Notes under the pieces: generated by a model
What the model was told of the DNA's origin: nothing
Seen by the model: only the letters and a program-made list of their open reading frames with translations
Databases searched by the model: none
Part shown: positions 7,126-16,570 of the stretch, piece by piece
Position numbering within the stretch: the stretch's first letter is position 1
Layout: every line of letters begins with the position of its first letter
Program-made: the position numbers and the translations under genes
NCBI GenBank assembly: GCA_023416585.1
Contig: JAEZHM010000075.1
Location: 1-64,000 of the forward strand
DNA from: Bacillota bacterium
GTDB lineage: Bacteria; Bacillota; Clostridia; Christensenellales; Aristaeellaceae
Direction: 5' to 3'
Length of the DNA stretch: 64,000 nt

Positions 7126-9429
7126 ATGCAAAAAAATGAAAAAATGGGCGAAATCTTTTCCAGGTCGGGCCTGTCTTTCCTTTTGTCTGCGGGGCTTACG
7201 CTGCCGCTTACATTGGTATTGCCGATCAAGGCCATGTGGCCCGCAGCCCTGATCACTTGCCTTATAGCAACAGCGGCCATGTCCCTTTTCTCCATTGCAC
7301 GCCGTTTCAGATGGTATCTGCTGGCCGGGCTTGCCATTTGGCAGGGTGCTGATATGCTGCTTTCACCCGGCGGCGGGCTTGTGCTATCCTCCGTCATCCA
7401 GGTTGGAAAATCACTGTATCTTGTTTTTTCCGGCCAGCCTGATGCCCTTCCCCTATACTCCCTGGAAGCGTCCATTATGATCGCGCTGCTGCTCGCCGTC
7501 ATTTCTTATTTTCTGTGCCTGCGCGGCGCGGGATTTTATCCGGCGCTGGGCATGATTCTGATCGTGATGATGGGCGTATGGCTTTCAGGGCACCAGGAAT
7601 TACTGGTGTTTAGTCTGCCCGCGCTGGTGTCGCTTGTGGTTTTGTATTCCCGCAACATCCATGAGGATCTGCCTGCCCGCCGGGTGCTGCCCATTGCCGT
7701 TGTTGCGGTGGCGCTGGCGTTCCTGCTTCTGCCCGCGGGCAGGGTGGCTTCAAAGCCAATGGAGCAGTTTGCCGAGAATGTGCGCCGCACCATATACGAT
7801 TACCTGTTTTTCACCGAGCCGAGAAGCGTGTTCTCCCTTTATTCAGAAGGATACTATCCTGAGGGGAGTGCACAATTGGGCGGGCCCGCTACCCCTCTTG
7901 ACCATTTGGTGATGACGGTACAAACACCCAAGAACACGCTGCTGCGCGGCGCTATAAAGGATGAGTATAACGGCCGCGTGTGGCATGACTCTACGGGCGG
8001 CAGGCGGTATCTGTTCATTTCGCCCAAATGGCGGCCTTTGCGGGATACGCTGCTGGATTTTAATCTTCCCAGCGCTAATCTGAACGGAGCAACTACCATC
8101 TTAACGCCGCAAACCGTTTCCATCACCATGCAGATTGCCAGCGCTTCCACCCTGTTTACACCCCAAAGGCTAAAGGAACTGTCCACCAAAAGCGATATGG
8201 TGGTCTATTTCAACAATGCGTCGGAGCTGTTCATCACCAGGGATCTGAAAAAAGAAGACTCTTATACGGTTGAGGCGTCCCTCATCCAAGGCGGTGATCC
8301 GGGGCTTAATACACTGGTCAGCGCCGCCGAGGAAACGCCGGATGAAAACTATGCCGGGCTTGCTGAAAAGTACCTTGCCCTGCCCAGCCACATGGAGCAG
8401 CAGGTTTTCGAACTAGCCAATCGTATAACAGCAAACTATCAGACTCCCTACGACAAGGCACTGGCCATCAAAAACTACCTGTCCAGGTACTACCGTTATA
8501 CCCTGGATGCCGAGGCTCCCCCTAAAAATATTGACTTCGTAACCTTCTTCCTGATTAAGAGCAAGGAAGGTTACTGCACTTACTTTGCTTCCGCCATGAC
8601 GGTTCTGTGCCGCATGGCAGGCATACCCGCAAGGTATGTGGAAGGGTACCTTGCCCAACCCAACGAATCCGGAATCGCCAGGGTGACCGGGCTCAATGCC
8701 CACGCCTGGACCGAAGTCTATTTCAGCGGCTTTGGCTGGATCCCCTTTGACGCCACACCGCCCCAGCAGCAGGAGAATACCCCGCCGGAGGAAAGCCCGC
8801 CGCCGGAACCCTCCCCCAGCCCCGAGCCCCAAAATACGCCTGAACCAACACCCACCACTACGCCGGCTCCGCAGGAGAATACGCCGCAGCCTTCCAATGC
8901 TCCGCAGGAGCATCCCACCCCAACCCCCGAACCTACGGAGGAGCCGCCGCCAATAGACCAAACCCCGCCGAACGAGCCGCCGCCCAACAATCCATTCCCA
9001 TGGTGGATCCTGCTGGTGCTTGCACTGGCCGCCGGCACTTATTTGAGGCTGCGTATGACCACGCCCGCCTTCTGGGCCAACCGTGCGAAAAACGAAAAAG
9101 ACGCCATGGATGCCTATATAGGCGGCATATACGATCTATTGCTGCTGGATAAGTTTAGACCCGCGCCGGCCGAGTCGCCCCTGGCCTTTGCCGCCAGGCT
9201 GGATGGGCTCAATACATATCCCCATCCTTTGCTGCCCATGGCGGAAGCGCTGTGTTTAAGCCAGTACAGCCGCCATCCCGTGCAGGATGGCGATATAGCG
9301 GTAGTCAAAGAAACATTTGACAGCCTCTATGCGCCCAGGAACGCGCTTCATAAAATGCGCTTCAGGGTATACCGCGCCTTTTTCCGCAAAAAAAGCAAGA
9401 ACAAAACAATTTTGCGAAAAAAGGATTGA
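7126..9429 (+). CDS. Membrane transglutaminase-like protein with C-terminal DUF4129-like tail
   Basis: A 767-residue protein with about six N-terminal membrane helices (to roughly residue 215) and an extracytoplasmic region leading to a transglutaminase fold. The Cys-His-Asp triad is visible as Cys484 (EGYCTYFASA), His526 (NAHAWTEV) and Asp542 (PFDATPP). A long Pro/Glu/Thr-rich linker follows, then one membrane helix near 625-645 (WWILLVLALAAG) and a cytoplasmic tail like DUF4129. The enzyme may cleave or cross-link peptides of the wall or of envelope proteins. The ATG at 7126 follows AAAGGAGG; an in-frame ATG at 7003 lies in repeat DNA. It is probably functionally linked to MoxR and DUF58. 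Confidence 0.88.
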   Translation: MQKNEKMGEIFSRSGLSFLLSAGLTLPLTLVLPIKAMWPAALITCLIATAAMSLFSIARRFRWYLLAGLAIWQGADMLLSPGGGLVLSSVIQVGKSLYLVFSGQPDALPLYSLEASIMIALLLAVISYFLCLRGAGFYPALGMILIVMMGVWLSGHQELLVFSLPALVSLVVLYSRNIHEDLPARRVLPIAVVAVALAFLLLPAGRVASKPMEQFAENVRRTIYDYLFFTEPRSVFSLYSEGYYPEGSAQLGGPATPLDHLVMTVQTPKNTLLRGAIKDEYNGRVWHDSTGGRRYLFISPKWRPLRDTLLDFNLPSANLNGATTILTPQTVSITMQIASASTLFTPQRLKELSTKSDMVVYFNNASELFITRDLKKEDSYTVEASLIQGGDPGLNTLVSAAEETPDENYAGLAEKYLALPSHMEQQVFELANRITANYQTPYDKALAIKNYLSRYYRYTLDAEAPPKNIDFVTFFLIKSKEGYCTYFASAMTVLCRMAGIPARYVEGYLAQPNESGIARVTGLNAHAWTEVYFSGFGWIPFDATPPQQQENTPPEESPPPEPSPSPEPQNTPEPTPTTTPAPQENTPQPSNAPQEHPTPTPEPTEEPPPIDQTPPNEPPPNNPFPWWILLVLALAAGTYLRLRMTTPAFWANRAKNEKDAMDAYIGGIYDLLLLDKFRPAPAESPLAFAARLDGLNTYPHPLLPMAEALCLSQYSRHPVQDGDIAVVKETFDSLYAPRNALHKMRFRVYRAFFRKKSKNKTILRKKD

Positions 9430-9455
9430 CATCATAAGGCATCCGGGCATATACT
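9426..9455 (+). promoter_or_regulatory. Promoter of the T-box/thrS unit
   Basis: TTGACA, 18 bases, TATACT. The -35 box overlaps the stop codon of the upstream gene, and the start point would fall just before the T-box stem I. Confidence 0.7.
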
Positions 9456-9469
9456 ACCCATAATCCATG

Positions 9470-9668
9470 GGATGACAAGGAACATGCCCCCGCAATTCAC
9501 CGCAAAGAGAGAAGGCGCCAAGGCTGAAAGCGCCTCCCGGCAGTCGCGGCGGGTACCATCCTTCGACTGTGGCGCGGGGTGCGCGATAAAGCGCCGTACG
9601 AGAGGTTTTGCAAGCAGGGTGGAACCGCGGATTATCATCCGTCCCGGCATCGGGGCGGATTTTTTTAT
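9470..9668 (+). ncRNA. T-box leader of thrS
   Basis: A transcription-attenuating riboswitch that senses uncharged tRNA. The T-box sequence AGGGTGGAACCGCG is at 9616-9629. Stem I has a base pairing of 9486-9493 with 9574-9582, an AGAGA bulge near 9506-9510 and a distal hairpin 9513-9518 / 9530-9535. ACC at 9555-9557 is a plausible threonine specifier, though I place it only tentatively. The terminator is 9637-9646 / 9651-9660 with GCAT loop and T-run 9660-9666; binding of uncharged tRNA-Thr would favour the antiterminator and let thrS be read. Confidence 0.93.
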
Positions 9669-9710
9669 GTCCACGGCCTTGCGAGTAAGTGTTACAAGGA
9701 GGAAGCGGTT

Positions 9711-11651
9711 ATGTTCATCACCTTGCAGGGAAACATCCGGGAATTTGATAATGGTATCACCGCCCTGGACATCGCGGGGCAGATCAGCCAGGAGCTGAAA
9801 AAGAGCGCGCTATGCGCCCGTGTAAACGGCGAAAAAATCATTGAGCTGTGGCAGCCAATCCATGAGGATTGCGACCTTCAGATTTTGACCTTTGAAGACG
9901 AAGCGGGGAAGCGTACGCTGCGCCACACCGCCTCCCATGTGTTGGCCCAGGCGGTAAAAACATTGTTTCCCAAGGCCAAGCTGGCCATAGGCCCGGCCAT
10001 CGACAGCGGCTTCTACTATGACTTTGATGTGGACGAAGCCTTTTCACCGGAAGATTTGCAGCACATCGAAAAGGAAATGGCCAAAATCATCAAGAAAAAT
10101 GACCGGCTGGAACGGTTTGAGCTTAAAAGGGCAGAAGCCATTGCGCTCATGGAAGGCCGGGGCGAACCTTACAAGGTGGAACTGATAAGCGACCTTCCCG
10201 AAGACGCGGTAATCTCCTTCTACCGCCAGGGCGATTTTGTAGACCTTTGCGCCGGCCCGCACCTTCCCTCCACAGGTAAGGTAAAGGCCGTCAAGCTGAC
10301 ACAGGTGGCGGGCGCGTACTGGCGGGGCAGCGAAAAAAATAAAATGCTCCAGCGTATTTACGGCACGGCTTTTGACTCCAAGGAAGCGCTGGATGCCTAT
10401 CTTAGCCAGTTGGAAGAGGCGCGCAAGCGCGATCACAACAAGCTTGGCCGTGAGCTGGAATACTTCACCACCGTGGATTATATTGGCCAGGGCCTGCCCA
10501 TCCTGATGCCCAAGGGTACCAGGGTCATACAGCTTCTGCAGCGCTTTGTGGAGGACGAGGAGCAGCGCCGCGGCTACCTGCTCACCAAAACGCCGCTGAT
10601 GGCCAAGCGTGACCTCTATAAAATTTCCGGTCACTGGGATCACTACAGGGAAGGCATGTTCATCATGGGTGACCCGGAAGCCGAAGGCGAAGTCTTCGCC
10701 TTGCGTCCCATGACCTGTCCCTTCCAGTTCCAGGTGTTTTTGAATAAGACCCGTTCCTACCGCGACCTGCCCATGCGCCTGGCGGAAACAAGCACGCTGT
10801 TTCGAAACGAGGCCTCCGGCGAAATGCACGGCCTGATCAGGGTTCGGCAGTTTACCATTTCTGAAGGGCATCTGGCCTGCGCCCCCGATCAGGTGGAAGA
10901 TGAATTCCGCGGGTGCCTGGACCTGGCTAAATTCATGCTGAAGACATTGGGCCTGGACCAGGACGTAAGCTACCGCTTCAGCAAGTGGGATCCCAACAAC
11001 AAGGAAAAGTATATCGGCGATCCCAAGTCCTGGGAGGAAACGCAGGACTTCATGCGCCGCATCCTGGACCATATGGAGATCCCCTATGTGGAAGCGGAAG
11101 GCGAAGCCGCCTTCTACGGCCCCAAACTGGATATTCAGATCAAGAACGTCTGGGGCAAGGAAGACACCATGATCACCATCCAGGTCGATTTCCAGCTGGC
11201 CGAGCGCTTCGGCATGGAGTACACCGACAGGGACGGCGTGAAGAAACACCCCATCGTCATCCACCGCACCTCCATTGGCTGCTACGAACGTACGCTGGCG
11301 CTGCTGATTGAAAAGTACGCGGGAGCCATGCCCCTTTGGCTCAGCCCAACGCAGGTGAGGGTAATGACCATCACAGAGAGGGCGGATGCCTGGGCCGACG
11401 AGATCGCACAAAAGCTTTCCCAGGCCGGCCTCAGGGTAGAAACCGACAAGCGTAATGAAAAGATCGGCTTTAAAGTCAGAGAAGCGCAGATGGAGAAAAC
11501 TCCCTATATGCTGGTGCTGGGCGACCAGGAGGTAGAGTTAAAAACAGTTACCGTCCGCGACCGCAAGGGCGCCAATCTTGGTGCCATGAGCGTAGATGAA
11601 ATACTGCAAAAGCTGCTGCTGGACGTGGTCACGAAGAAGCTCGATGTCTGA
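9711..11651 (+). CDS. thrS: Threonine-tRNA ligase
   Basis: A 646-residue class II synthetase that charges tRNA-Thr. Domains: TGS (1-60), the editing domain with HTASHVLAQ (about 62-225), the catalytic core, and a C-terminal anticodon-binding domain. The zinc ligands Cys (MTCPFQ), His (TISEGH) and His (VIHRTS) are present. Motif 2 is RNEASGEMHGLIRVRQFT and motif 3 RTSIGCYERT. These motifs differ from the usual RNELSGAL and RALLGSLER types, placing it in a less common ThrRS branch. AAGGAGG at 9696-9702 fixes the ATG at 9711. It is controlled by the T-box upstream. Confidence 0.95.
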   Translation: MFITLQGNIREFDNGITALDIAGQISQELKKSALCARVNGEKIIELWQPIHEDCDLQILTFEDEAGKRTLRHTASHVLAQAVKTLFPKAKLAIGPAIDSGFYYDFDVDEAFSPEDLQHIEKEMAKIIKKNDRLERFELKRAEAIALMEGRGEPYKVELISDLPEDAVISFYRQGDFVDLCAGPHLPSTGKVKAVKLTQVAGAYWRGSEKNKMLQRIYGTAFDSKEALDAYLSQLEEARKRDHNKLGRELEYFTTVDYIGQGLPILMPKGTRVIQLLQRFVEDEEQRRGYLLTKTPLMAKRDLYKISGHWDHYREGMFIMGDPEAEGEVFALRPMTCPFQFQVFLNKTRSYRDLPMRLAETSTLFRNEASGEMHGLIRVRQFTISEGHLACAPDQVEDEFRGCLDLAKFMLKTLGLDQDVSYRFSKWDPNNKEKYIGDPKSWEETQDFMRRILDHMEIPYVEAEGEAAFYGPKLDIQIKNVWGKEDTMITIQVDFQLAERFGMEYTDRDGVKKHPIVIHRTSIGCYERTLALLIEKYAGAMPLWLSPTQVRVMTITERADAWADEIAQKLSQAGLRVETDKRNEKIGFKVREAQMEKTPYMLVLGDQEVELKTVTVRDRKGANLGAMSVDEILQKLLLDVVTKKLDV

Positions 11652-11692
11652 CCCGGTATCCCACAATACAAGTATTGGCTAAATTGAATCAA

Positions 11693-11724
11693 AGGGGAAG
11701 GGCCACATCACCCTTCCCCTATTC
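11693..11724 (+). terminator. Terminator of thrS
   Basis: Stem AGGGGAAGGG / CCCTTCCCCT (11693-11702 / 11711-11720) followed by ATTCTTTT. It touches the stop codon of the convergent gene. Confidence 0.75.
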
Positions 11725-12309
11725 TTTTGAGAAAATGCTTTTTCTGTCAAGGTTCAGCGTTTTGGAGCTTATTTGTATCAGCAGTTCCTCCACAGCTGAA
11801 AGCGTTGCCGCGCCGCATATGATCCACACCAGGACAGACGCCGCCAGAATAGGGATCAAGAACGGAAACAGAAAGATCAAAAAGCCTGTCATCTTGTTTG
11901 AGCAGGTGTGCAGCGAGGCAAAGGTTTTATGCTTCGCACAGGAAACAGTTGCCGCAGCGATGCGGATGGCCGCGATAGCCAGTATCCAAACAAATGTGCC
12001 TTTCGGAAGATGAATGACAGGATACAGCGAAATGATCATCGCCGAAATCAGCACAAAATCAGCCAGCGAATCCAGCCTGGCGCCCAGCTTGCTCTGAGTG
12101 TGCGTTTTCCGGGCAATCATTCCATCCAAAGCATCGGTGACGCCGCATACCGCGTATATTGCCAGGAAAGCCGTTTGCATAGGCGCAAGAAGCGGCAATA
12201 GTAATGATAGAAAGATTCTTGAAACGGTGAGCGCGTTGGGGATCCATCCGGTCCGCCTAACAGCCCCATCTTTCTCTAGTTTTGACCTTGGCATCATGGC
12301 AGCTTGCAT
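11719..12309 (-). CDS. CDP-alcohol phosphatidyltransferase family membrane protein
   Basis: About 196 residues with the full family signature D-x2-D-G-x2-A-R-x8-G-x3-D-x3-D (DALDGMIARKTHTQSKLG then ARLDSLAD). Such enzymes swap CMP of a CDP-alcohol for an alcohol acceptor at the membrane to make phospholipids such as phosphatidylglycerol phosphate; the acceptor here is not predictable. About five membrane helices follow the motif region. The start is uncertain: the ATG at 12309 has a GGAAG touching it, and ATGs at 12297 and 12294 are better spaced. A promoter-like TTGACA, 16 bases, GAGAAT lies at 12339-12366 on the minus strand. Confidence 0.85.
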   Translation of the reverse strand: MQAAMMPRSKLEKDGAVRRTGWIPNALTVSRIFLSLLLPLLAPMQTAFLAIYAVCGVTDALDGMIARKTHTQSKLGARLDSLADFVLISAMIISLYPVIHLPKGTFVWILAIAAIRIAAATVSCAKHKTFASLHTCSNKMTGFLIFLFPFLIPILAASVLVWIICGAATLSAVEELLIQISSKTLNLDRKSIFSKE

Positions 12310-12401
12310 CTTCCAATCATAAAAAGTTCCGATGGCTTATTCTCATCAATTCAGCGTGGTTTGTCAATCCCAAAAACCGATACGCTTTCTTCTTAACGTC
12401 C

Positions 12402-12431
12402 CTTGTTAAAAATATTGGGCCGTGTTACAGT
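12402..12431 (+). promoter_or_regulatory. Promoter of the MATE exporter gene
   Basis: TTGTTA, 18 bases, TACAGT, about 37 bases before the ATG. Confidence 0.45.
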
Positions 12432-12467
12432 ATGGAAATTCCGATTCACAAAAGGAGCCATGTACAC

Positions 12468-13862
12468 ATGCACCGCCTGTTCTTTCACCGCTTAAGGCCG
12501 CAGCGCCCGCTTAAGGAACGAAACTATGTCCTTCGCCTTTCCTTCCCGGCCATATTCGAAAACCTGACAGCTACCATGATGCAGATCACCAACATGATCA
12601 TGGTGGGCGGCCTTGGCGCATCGGCAACCGCCACAGTAGCGGTGAATTCCGCGCCAACCTGGGTCATAAACAGCCTTGTGATGGCCGTTGGCGTAGGCAG
12701 CACAGCTTTGGTTGCCAGGTCTACCGGCGCCAAACAGCAGTCGGATGCGGAGGCGGCCTGCGGGCAGACGTTTCTTCTGGGGCTTTTCGCAGGTGCGGTA
12801 CTGAGCGTACTTACCTATTTACTGGCGCCGCTGATTCCCATATGGATGCATGCCGATTCCTCTCTTTACAGCGAGGCAACGGTTTACATGCGCATCCTGT
12901 CCTTTGGTTTCCTGCCTTACTATACCGGAGTTGTGCTGGCCTCCGCGCTACGGGGCGCAGGCGATATGGCAACGCCCATGAAGGTAAGCACAACTGTAAG
13001 CCTCTTGAATATCCTGGTGGGTTTCTTTTTGATCTATCCTTCCCGGCAGATTTCCTTCCTTTCATTATCTTTTCCAGTATGGGGTGCGGGCCTTGGCGTA
13101 AGGGGCGCAGCCATCGCCACCTCTTTAACAACCGGGCTCTCCGGTATTTGGCTGATATTTGTATTACTTCGTAAAAAAAGCATCCTGAAGCTGCGCCGCA
13201 AGCTGCTTCATCCCGACTTTCCCCTCATCCTTAAGCTGCTTACAGTTGGCACTCCCGCCGCGTTGGAGCGGCTCTCCATCTCCCTGGGCCAGGTCATTTT
13301 CATCGGCATGGTGGCAGCCCTGGGTACCGCGCAGCTGGCGGCGCATCATCTGGTGGTAACCATCGAATCGTTGTCCTACATGCCGGGTTATGGCTTTGCA
13401 GCGGCGGCTTCCACGCTGGTAGGCCAATCTCTGGGCGCAGGGGAGCCGCTGAGTGCAAGGCTGCGGGGGGCCTTAAGCATCCGCCTATGCGTGCTTACGA
13501 TGTCTTTGATCGGTGTATTATTGTTTCTTCTGGCCCCCTGGTGGATGAGTATTTTCACTCCTGATACGCAAGTGCGCCTGGTCGGCGCCTCGCTTCTTCG
13601 CATCTGCTCACTGGAACAGCCAGCCACGGCGATGTATCTCGTCTCCTCCGGTGCGCTCCGCGGTGCCGGCGAAACACGTGCGCCTTTCCTCATCGCTTTT
13701 GTCAGCATGGGTTTAAGGCTGGTACTTGCGTACATATTCATTATGCATTTAAACATGGGCACTCAGGGCGCCTGGTGGGCCATGGTCATCGACCTGTGGG
13801 TGCGCGGGTTATTGACCTTTGCTTGTTTCCGCAAAGGCCGATGGATCGAAGCGCGGATTTGA
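12468..13862 (+). CDS. MATE-family multidrug/toxin exporter
   Basis: A 464-residue integral membrane protein with about 12 helices in two MatE halves (roughly 30-190 and 255-415). It exports organic cations, drugs or metabolites in exchange for Na+ or H+. Typical sequence includes ANMIMVGGLGASATATV-like text near the start and ALRGAGDMATPMKV, repeated in the second half as ALRGAGETRAPF, showing the internal duplication. The ATG at 12468 follows AAAGGAG by 10 bases; an earlier in-frame ATG has no ribosome site. Substrate unknown. Confidence 0.9.
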   Translation: MHRLFFHRLRPQRPLKERNYVLRLSFPAIFENLTATMMQITNMIMVGGLGASATATVAVNSAPTWVINSLVMAVGVGSTALVARSTGAKQQSDAEAACGQTFLLGLFAGAVLSVLTYLLAPLIPIWMHADSSLYSEATVYMRILSFGFLPYYTGVVLASALRGAGDMATPMKVSTTVSLLNILVGFFLIYPSRQISFLSLSFPVWGAGLGVRGAAIATSLTTGLSGIWLIFVLLRKKSILKLRRKLLHPDFPLILKLLTVGTPAALERLSISLGQVIFIGMVAALGTAQLAAHHLVVTIESLSYMPGYGFAAAASTLVGQSLGAGEPLSARLRGALSIRLCVLTMSLIGVLLFLLAPWWMSIFTPDTQVRLVGASLLRICSLEQPATAMYLVSSGALRGAGETRAPFLIAFVSMGLRLVLAYIFIMHLNMGTQGAWWAMVIDLWVRGLLTFACFRKGRWIEARI

Positions 13863-13934
13863 ATCTGCTATACAATTTTCCTTCATTTACCTTTACAATC
13901 ACATACAATTTCCATAGATAAGGCACCTAAATTA

Positions 13935-13962
13935 TTGCAAAACGAAATTTATATGCTATACT
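13935..13962 (+). promoter_or_regulatory. Promoter of the oligopeptide-type ABC importer operon
   Basis: TTGCAA, 16 bases, TATACT, 44 bases before the ATG of the binding-protein gene. The binding-protein gene also has strongly biased codon use, suggesting high expression. Confidence 0.65.
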
Positions 13963-14006
13963 TTATACAGGTTTGTAAAAAATCTTTGTAGGAGGTACAG
14001 GTTCGT

Positions 14007-16448
14007 ATGAAAATGGGATCCGTTCACAAGCTGCTTGCGCTTTCGCTTGCCATGATGATGATCGTGGCCAGTATGGGCGTCGCTGCCGCCCAATCCAGCT
14101 CGGAAACGCCACTGGTGGTGGGCTACGACCAGTTCAGCCAGAAGTTCAGCCCTTTCTTTGCCGACTCAGGCTACGACCAGGATGTTACCAAACTGACAAA
14201 CGAGGCTAGTTTGATGACCACTGACCGTATGGGCGGTATCATCTACAACGCCATCGAAGGGGAAACCGTTCCTTACAACGGTAAGGATTACAACTACAAG
14301 GGCATGGCGGATATCAGCGTCAAGTACGACGAAGCGACTGACATCACCACCTATACCGCTAAGCTCCGTGATGATATCAAGTTCAGCGACGGCGTTCCCA
14401 TGACCGCCGACGACTTGATTTTCACCTACTATGTGTTCCTGGATCCCGCCTATGTGGGCTCCACCACGCTGAATTCCTATAGCATCGTTGGCCTGAAAGC
14501 CTATCAGACCCAGATTGCCAACGATATCTACACCAAGTACAGCGATATCGCGGCTGCCATCCTGAAGGCTGGCGACCAGCATGTTTGGTCCTCCGCCGAT
14601 ACATGGACGGAAGATCAGCAGAAATCCTACTGGGAAGAGGTTAAGGCTTCCTGGATGGATGATGTTCAAGCGATCGTCAACTTCGTCAACGATCAGTATG
14701 CCAACGATTATGCCAAGGACACCATCGGCTACACCGCTGAGGAAGTGGCCGCAAACGATGGCCTCAAGATGGCTTTGGGCATAGCCGTATGGAACTTTGG
14801 TAAAGTTGGCGTAAAGGAAGACAAGTCACTCGACGGAATTTTGACCACCAATAGCGGCGTCAAGTTTGACATCGCCAACGGTCAGTACCCCACCTTGGAA
14901 GACTATTATAAGGAAGTTTATACTGCCTATGCCGGCGACCCGGTGAAGTACTGGGAAACCGAGAACAAGGGCGATGTTGATGACAGCACGGTTGTAAGCG
15001 TTGCCGATACCCAGTTCATTTCGAAAGAAAGCGCCAAGGAGCCCAGCGCGTCCGCAGGCGTACCCAACATCGAAGGCATCAAGAAGCTGGACGACTACAC
15101 CGTGGAAGTCAAGACCCAGGGCTACGAGGCTCCTGCTGTGTACAGCATCCTTGGCATCCAGATCGCGCCCATGCACTACTACGGCGATCCCGCCCAGTAT
15201 GACTACTCGAACAACAAGTTCGGCCATCCCTTTGGCGATCTGTCCATTGTTTCGGCCAAAACGACCCAGCCCATGGGCGCCGGCCCCTACAAGTTTATCA
15301 AGTACGAAAACCGCATCGTATATTTCGAAGCCAATGAATATTACTACAAAGGTGTACCGAAAACCAAGTATATCCAGTTCAAGGAAACCCCCGTCGCCGA
15401 GGTTGCCGCGGGCGTTTCCACCGGCACCATCGACATGGGCGAACTGTCCGGCTCCAAGACCAACTTTGAAGCCGTGGCCGGCTACAACAGCAACAAGGAA
15501 ATCTCCGGCGACGTGATCACCACCACCAAGGTTGACAATCTTGGCTACGGTTACATCGGCATGAACGCCGATACCATGAATGTGGGCGGCGAGCCTGCTT
15601 CCGAGGCTTCCAAGAACCTGCGCAAGGCGTTTGCCACCGTGCTGGCCGTATACCGCGATGTGGCGTATGACAGCTACTTCGGCGAAGCCGCTTCCGTCAT
15701 CAACTACCCCATCTCCAATACCTCCTGGGCCGCTCCCCAACCCACCGACGAAGATTACAAAGTCGCCTTCTCCGTGGATGTGGACGGCAAGGATATCTAT
15801 ACCTCCGACATGACCCCCGAACAGAAGTACGCCGCCGCTATAGAAACCGCCAAGGGTTTCCTGAAGGCTGCCGGCTATACCTTTGACGATGCAACAGGCA
15901 AGTTCACCGCCGCTCCCGAAGGCTCCAGCCTGAGCTATGAAGTCATTATCGCCGGCGGCGGCAATGGCGCGCATCCCTCCTTCGCGCTGCTCACCGATGC
16001 CAAGAATGCTCTTGAGACCATCGGCATCACGCTGAAGATCAATGACCCCGCAGATTCCAACGTTATGTGGGATGCTTTGGATGCCGGCACTCAGAATATG
16101 TGGTGCGCCGCATGGGGCGCCACCATCGATCCTGACATGTACCAGGTCTACCACAGCTCCAGCGTCGTGGGCAAAGGCGGCTCAGACTCCAACCATTACC
16201 ACATTGTGGATGCCGACCTGGACGCCGCGATCATCGACGCCCGCAAGAGTGACGACCAGGCGTACCGCAAGGCCGTGTACAAGACCGCTCTGGATATCAT
16301 CGTTGACTGGGCCGTGGAAATTCCCGCCTATCAGCGCCAGAACTGCACCGTGTTCAGCACCCAGCGCATCAACATGGATACCGTGACCCCCGACATCACC
16401 ACCTTCTGGCTCTGGCAGAACGACATTGAGCTTTTGGAAATGAAGTAA
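14007..16448 (+). CDS. Oligopeptide/dipeptide ABC transporter substrate-binding protein (family 5), enlarged
   Basis: Captures peptides or similar ligands outside the membrane and hands them to the permeases encoded next. At 813 residues it is far longer than the usual 500-600. The SBP_bac_5 fold is recognisable (IKFSDGVPMTADDLIFTYYV; GAGPYKFIKYE; the late WCAAWGATIDPDMYQVYHS). An extra Asp/Lys/Tyr-rich region of about 185 residues sits at roughly 165-350. The signal peptide (1-28) ends AAAQ with no lipobox cysteine, so it should be released by signal peptidase I. AGGAGG at 13990-13995 supports the start. It is the first gene of a complete importer operon. Confidence 0.92.
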   Translation: MKMGSVHKLLALSLAMMMIVASMGVAAAQSSSETPLVVGYDQFSQKFSPFFADSGYDQDVTKLTNEASLMTTDRMGGIIYNAIEGETVPYNGKDYNYKGMADISVKYDEATDITTYTAKLRDDIKFSDGVPMTADDLIFTYYVFLDPAYVGSTTLNSYSIVGLKAYQTQIANDIYTKYSDIAAAILKAGDQHVWSSADTWTEDQQKSYWEEVKASWMDDVQAIVNFVNDQYANDYAKDTIGYTAEEVAANDGLKMALGIAVWNFGKVGVKEDKSLDGILTTNSGVKFDIANGQYPTLEDYYKEVYTAYAGDPVKYWETENKGDVDDSTVVSVADTQFISKESAKEPSASAGVPNIEGIKKLDDYTVEVKTQGYEAPAVYSILGIQIAPMHYYGDPAQYDYSNNKFGHPFGDLSIVSAKTTQPMGAGPYKFIKYENRIVYFEANEYYYKGVPKTKYIQFKETPVAEVAAGVSTGTIDMGELSGSKTNFEAVAGYNSNKEISGDVITTTKVDNLGYGYIGMNADTMNVGGEPASEASKNLRKAFATVLAVYRDVAYDSYFGEAASVINYPISNTSWAAPQPTDEDYKVAFSVDVDGKDIYTSDMTPEQKYAAAIETAKGFLKAAGYTFDDATGKFTAAPEGSSLSYEVIIAGGGNGAHPSFALLTDAKNALETIGITLKINDPADSNVMWDALDAGTQNMWCAAWGATIDPDMYQVYHSSSVVGKGGSDSNHYHIVDADLDAAIIDARKSDDQAYRKAVYKTALDIIVDWAVEIPAYQRQNCTVFSTQRINMDTVTPDITTFWLWQNDIELLEMK

Positions 16449-16469
16449 GCTCACAGGCCAATTTCACAT

Positions 16470-16518
16470 TATACTGGAGCTGCGCTTAGCGCAGCTCCAG
16501 TATACGTTTAATTTTTTT
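16470..16518 (+). terminator. Strong hairpin between the binding-protein and permease genes
   Basis: Perfect 16-base arms (16470-16485 / 16489-16504, TATACTGGAGCTGCGC and complement) with a TTA loop. A T-run follows only after seven bases (16512-16518). It probably allows partial read-through and protects the 5' message, making the binding protein more abundant than the permeases. Confidence 0.7.
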
Positions 16519-16570
16519 ATGGCATGGAGCTTCACAGTATGGGCGTTTAGGCTTGAAAAGGGGTCGTGAC

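Noticed and set aside
10044..11411. 455-residue open frame on the minus strand
   Set aside because: Lies wholly inside thrS on the other strand; no ribosome site or recognisable motif.
14826..16154. 442-residue open frame on the minus strand
   Set aside because: It is the antisense of the strongly codon-biased binding-protein gene and is very Gly/Val/His-rich with no family look.
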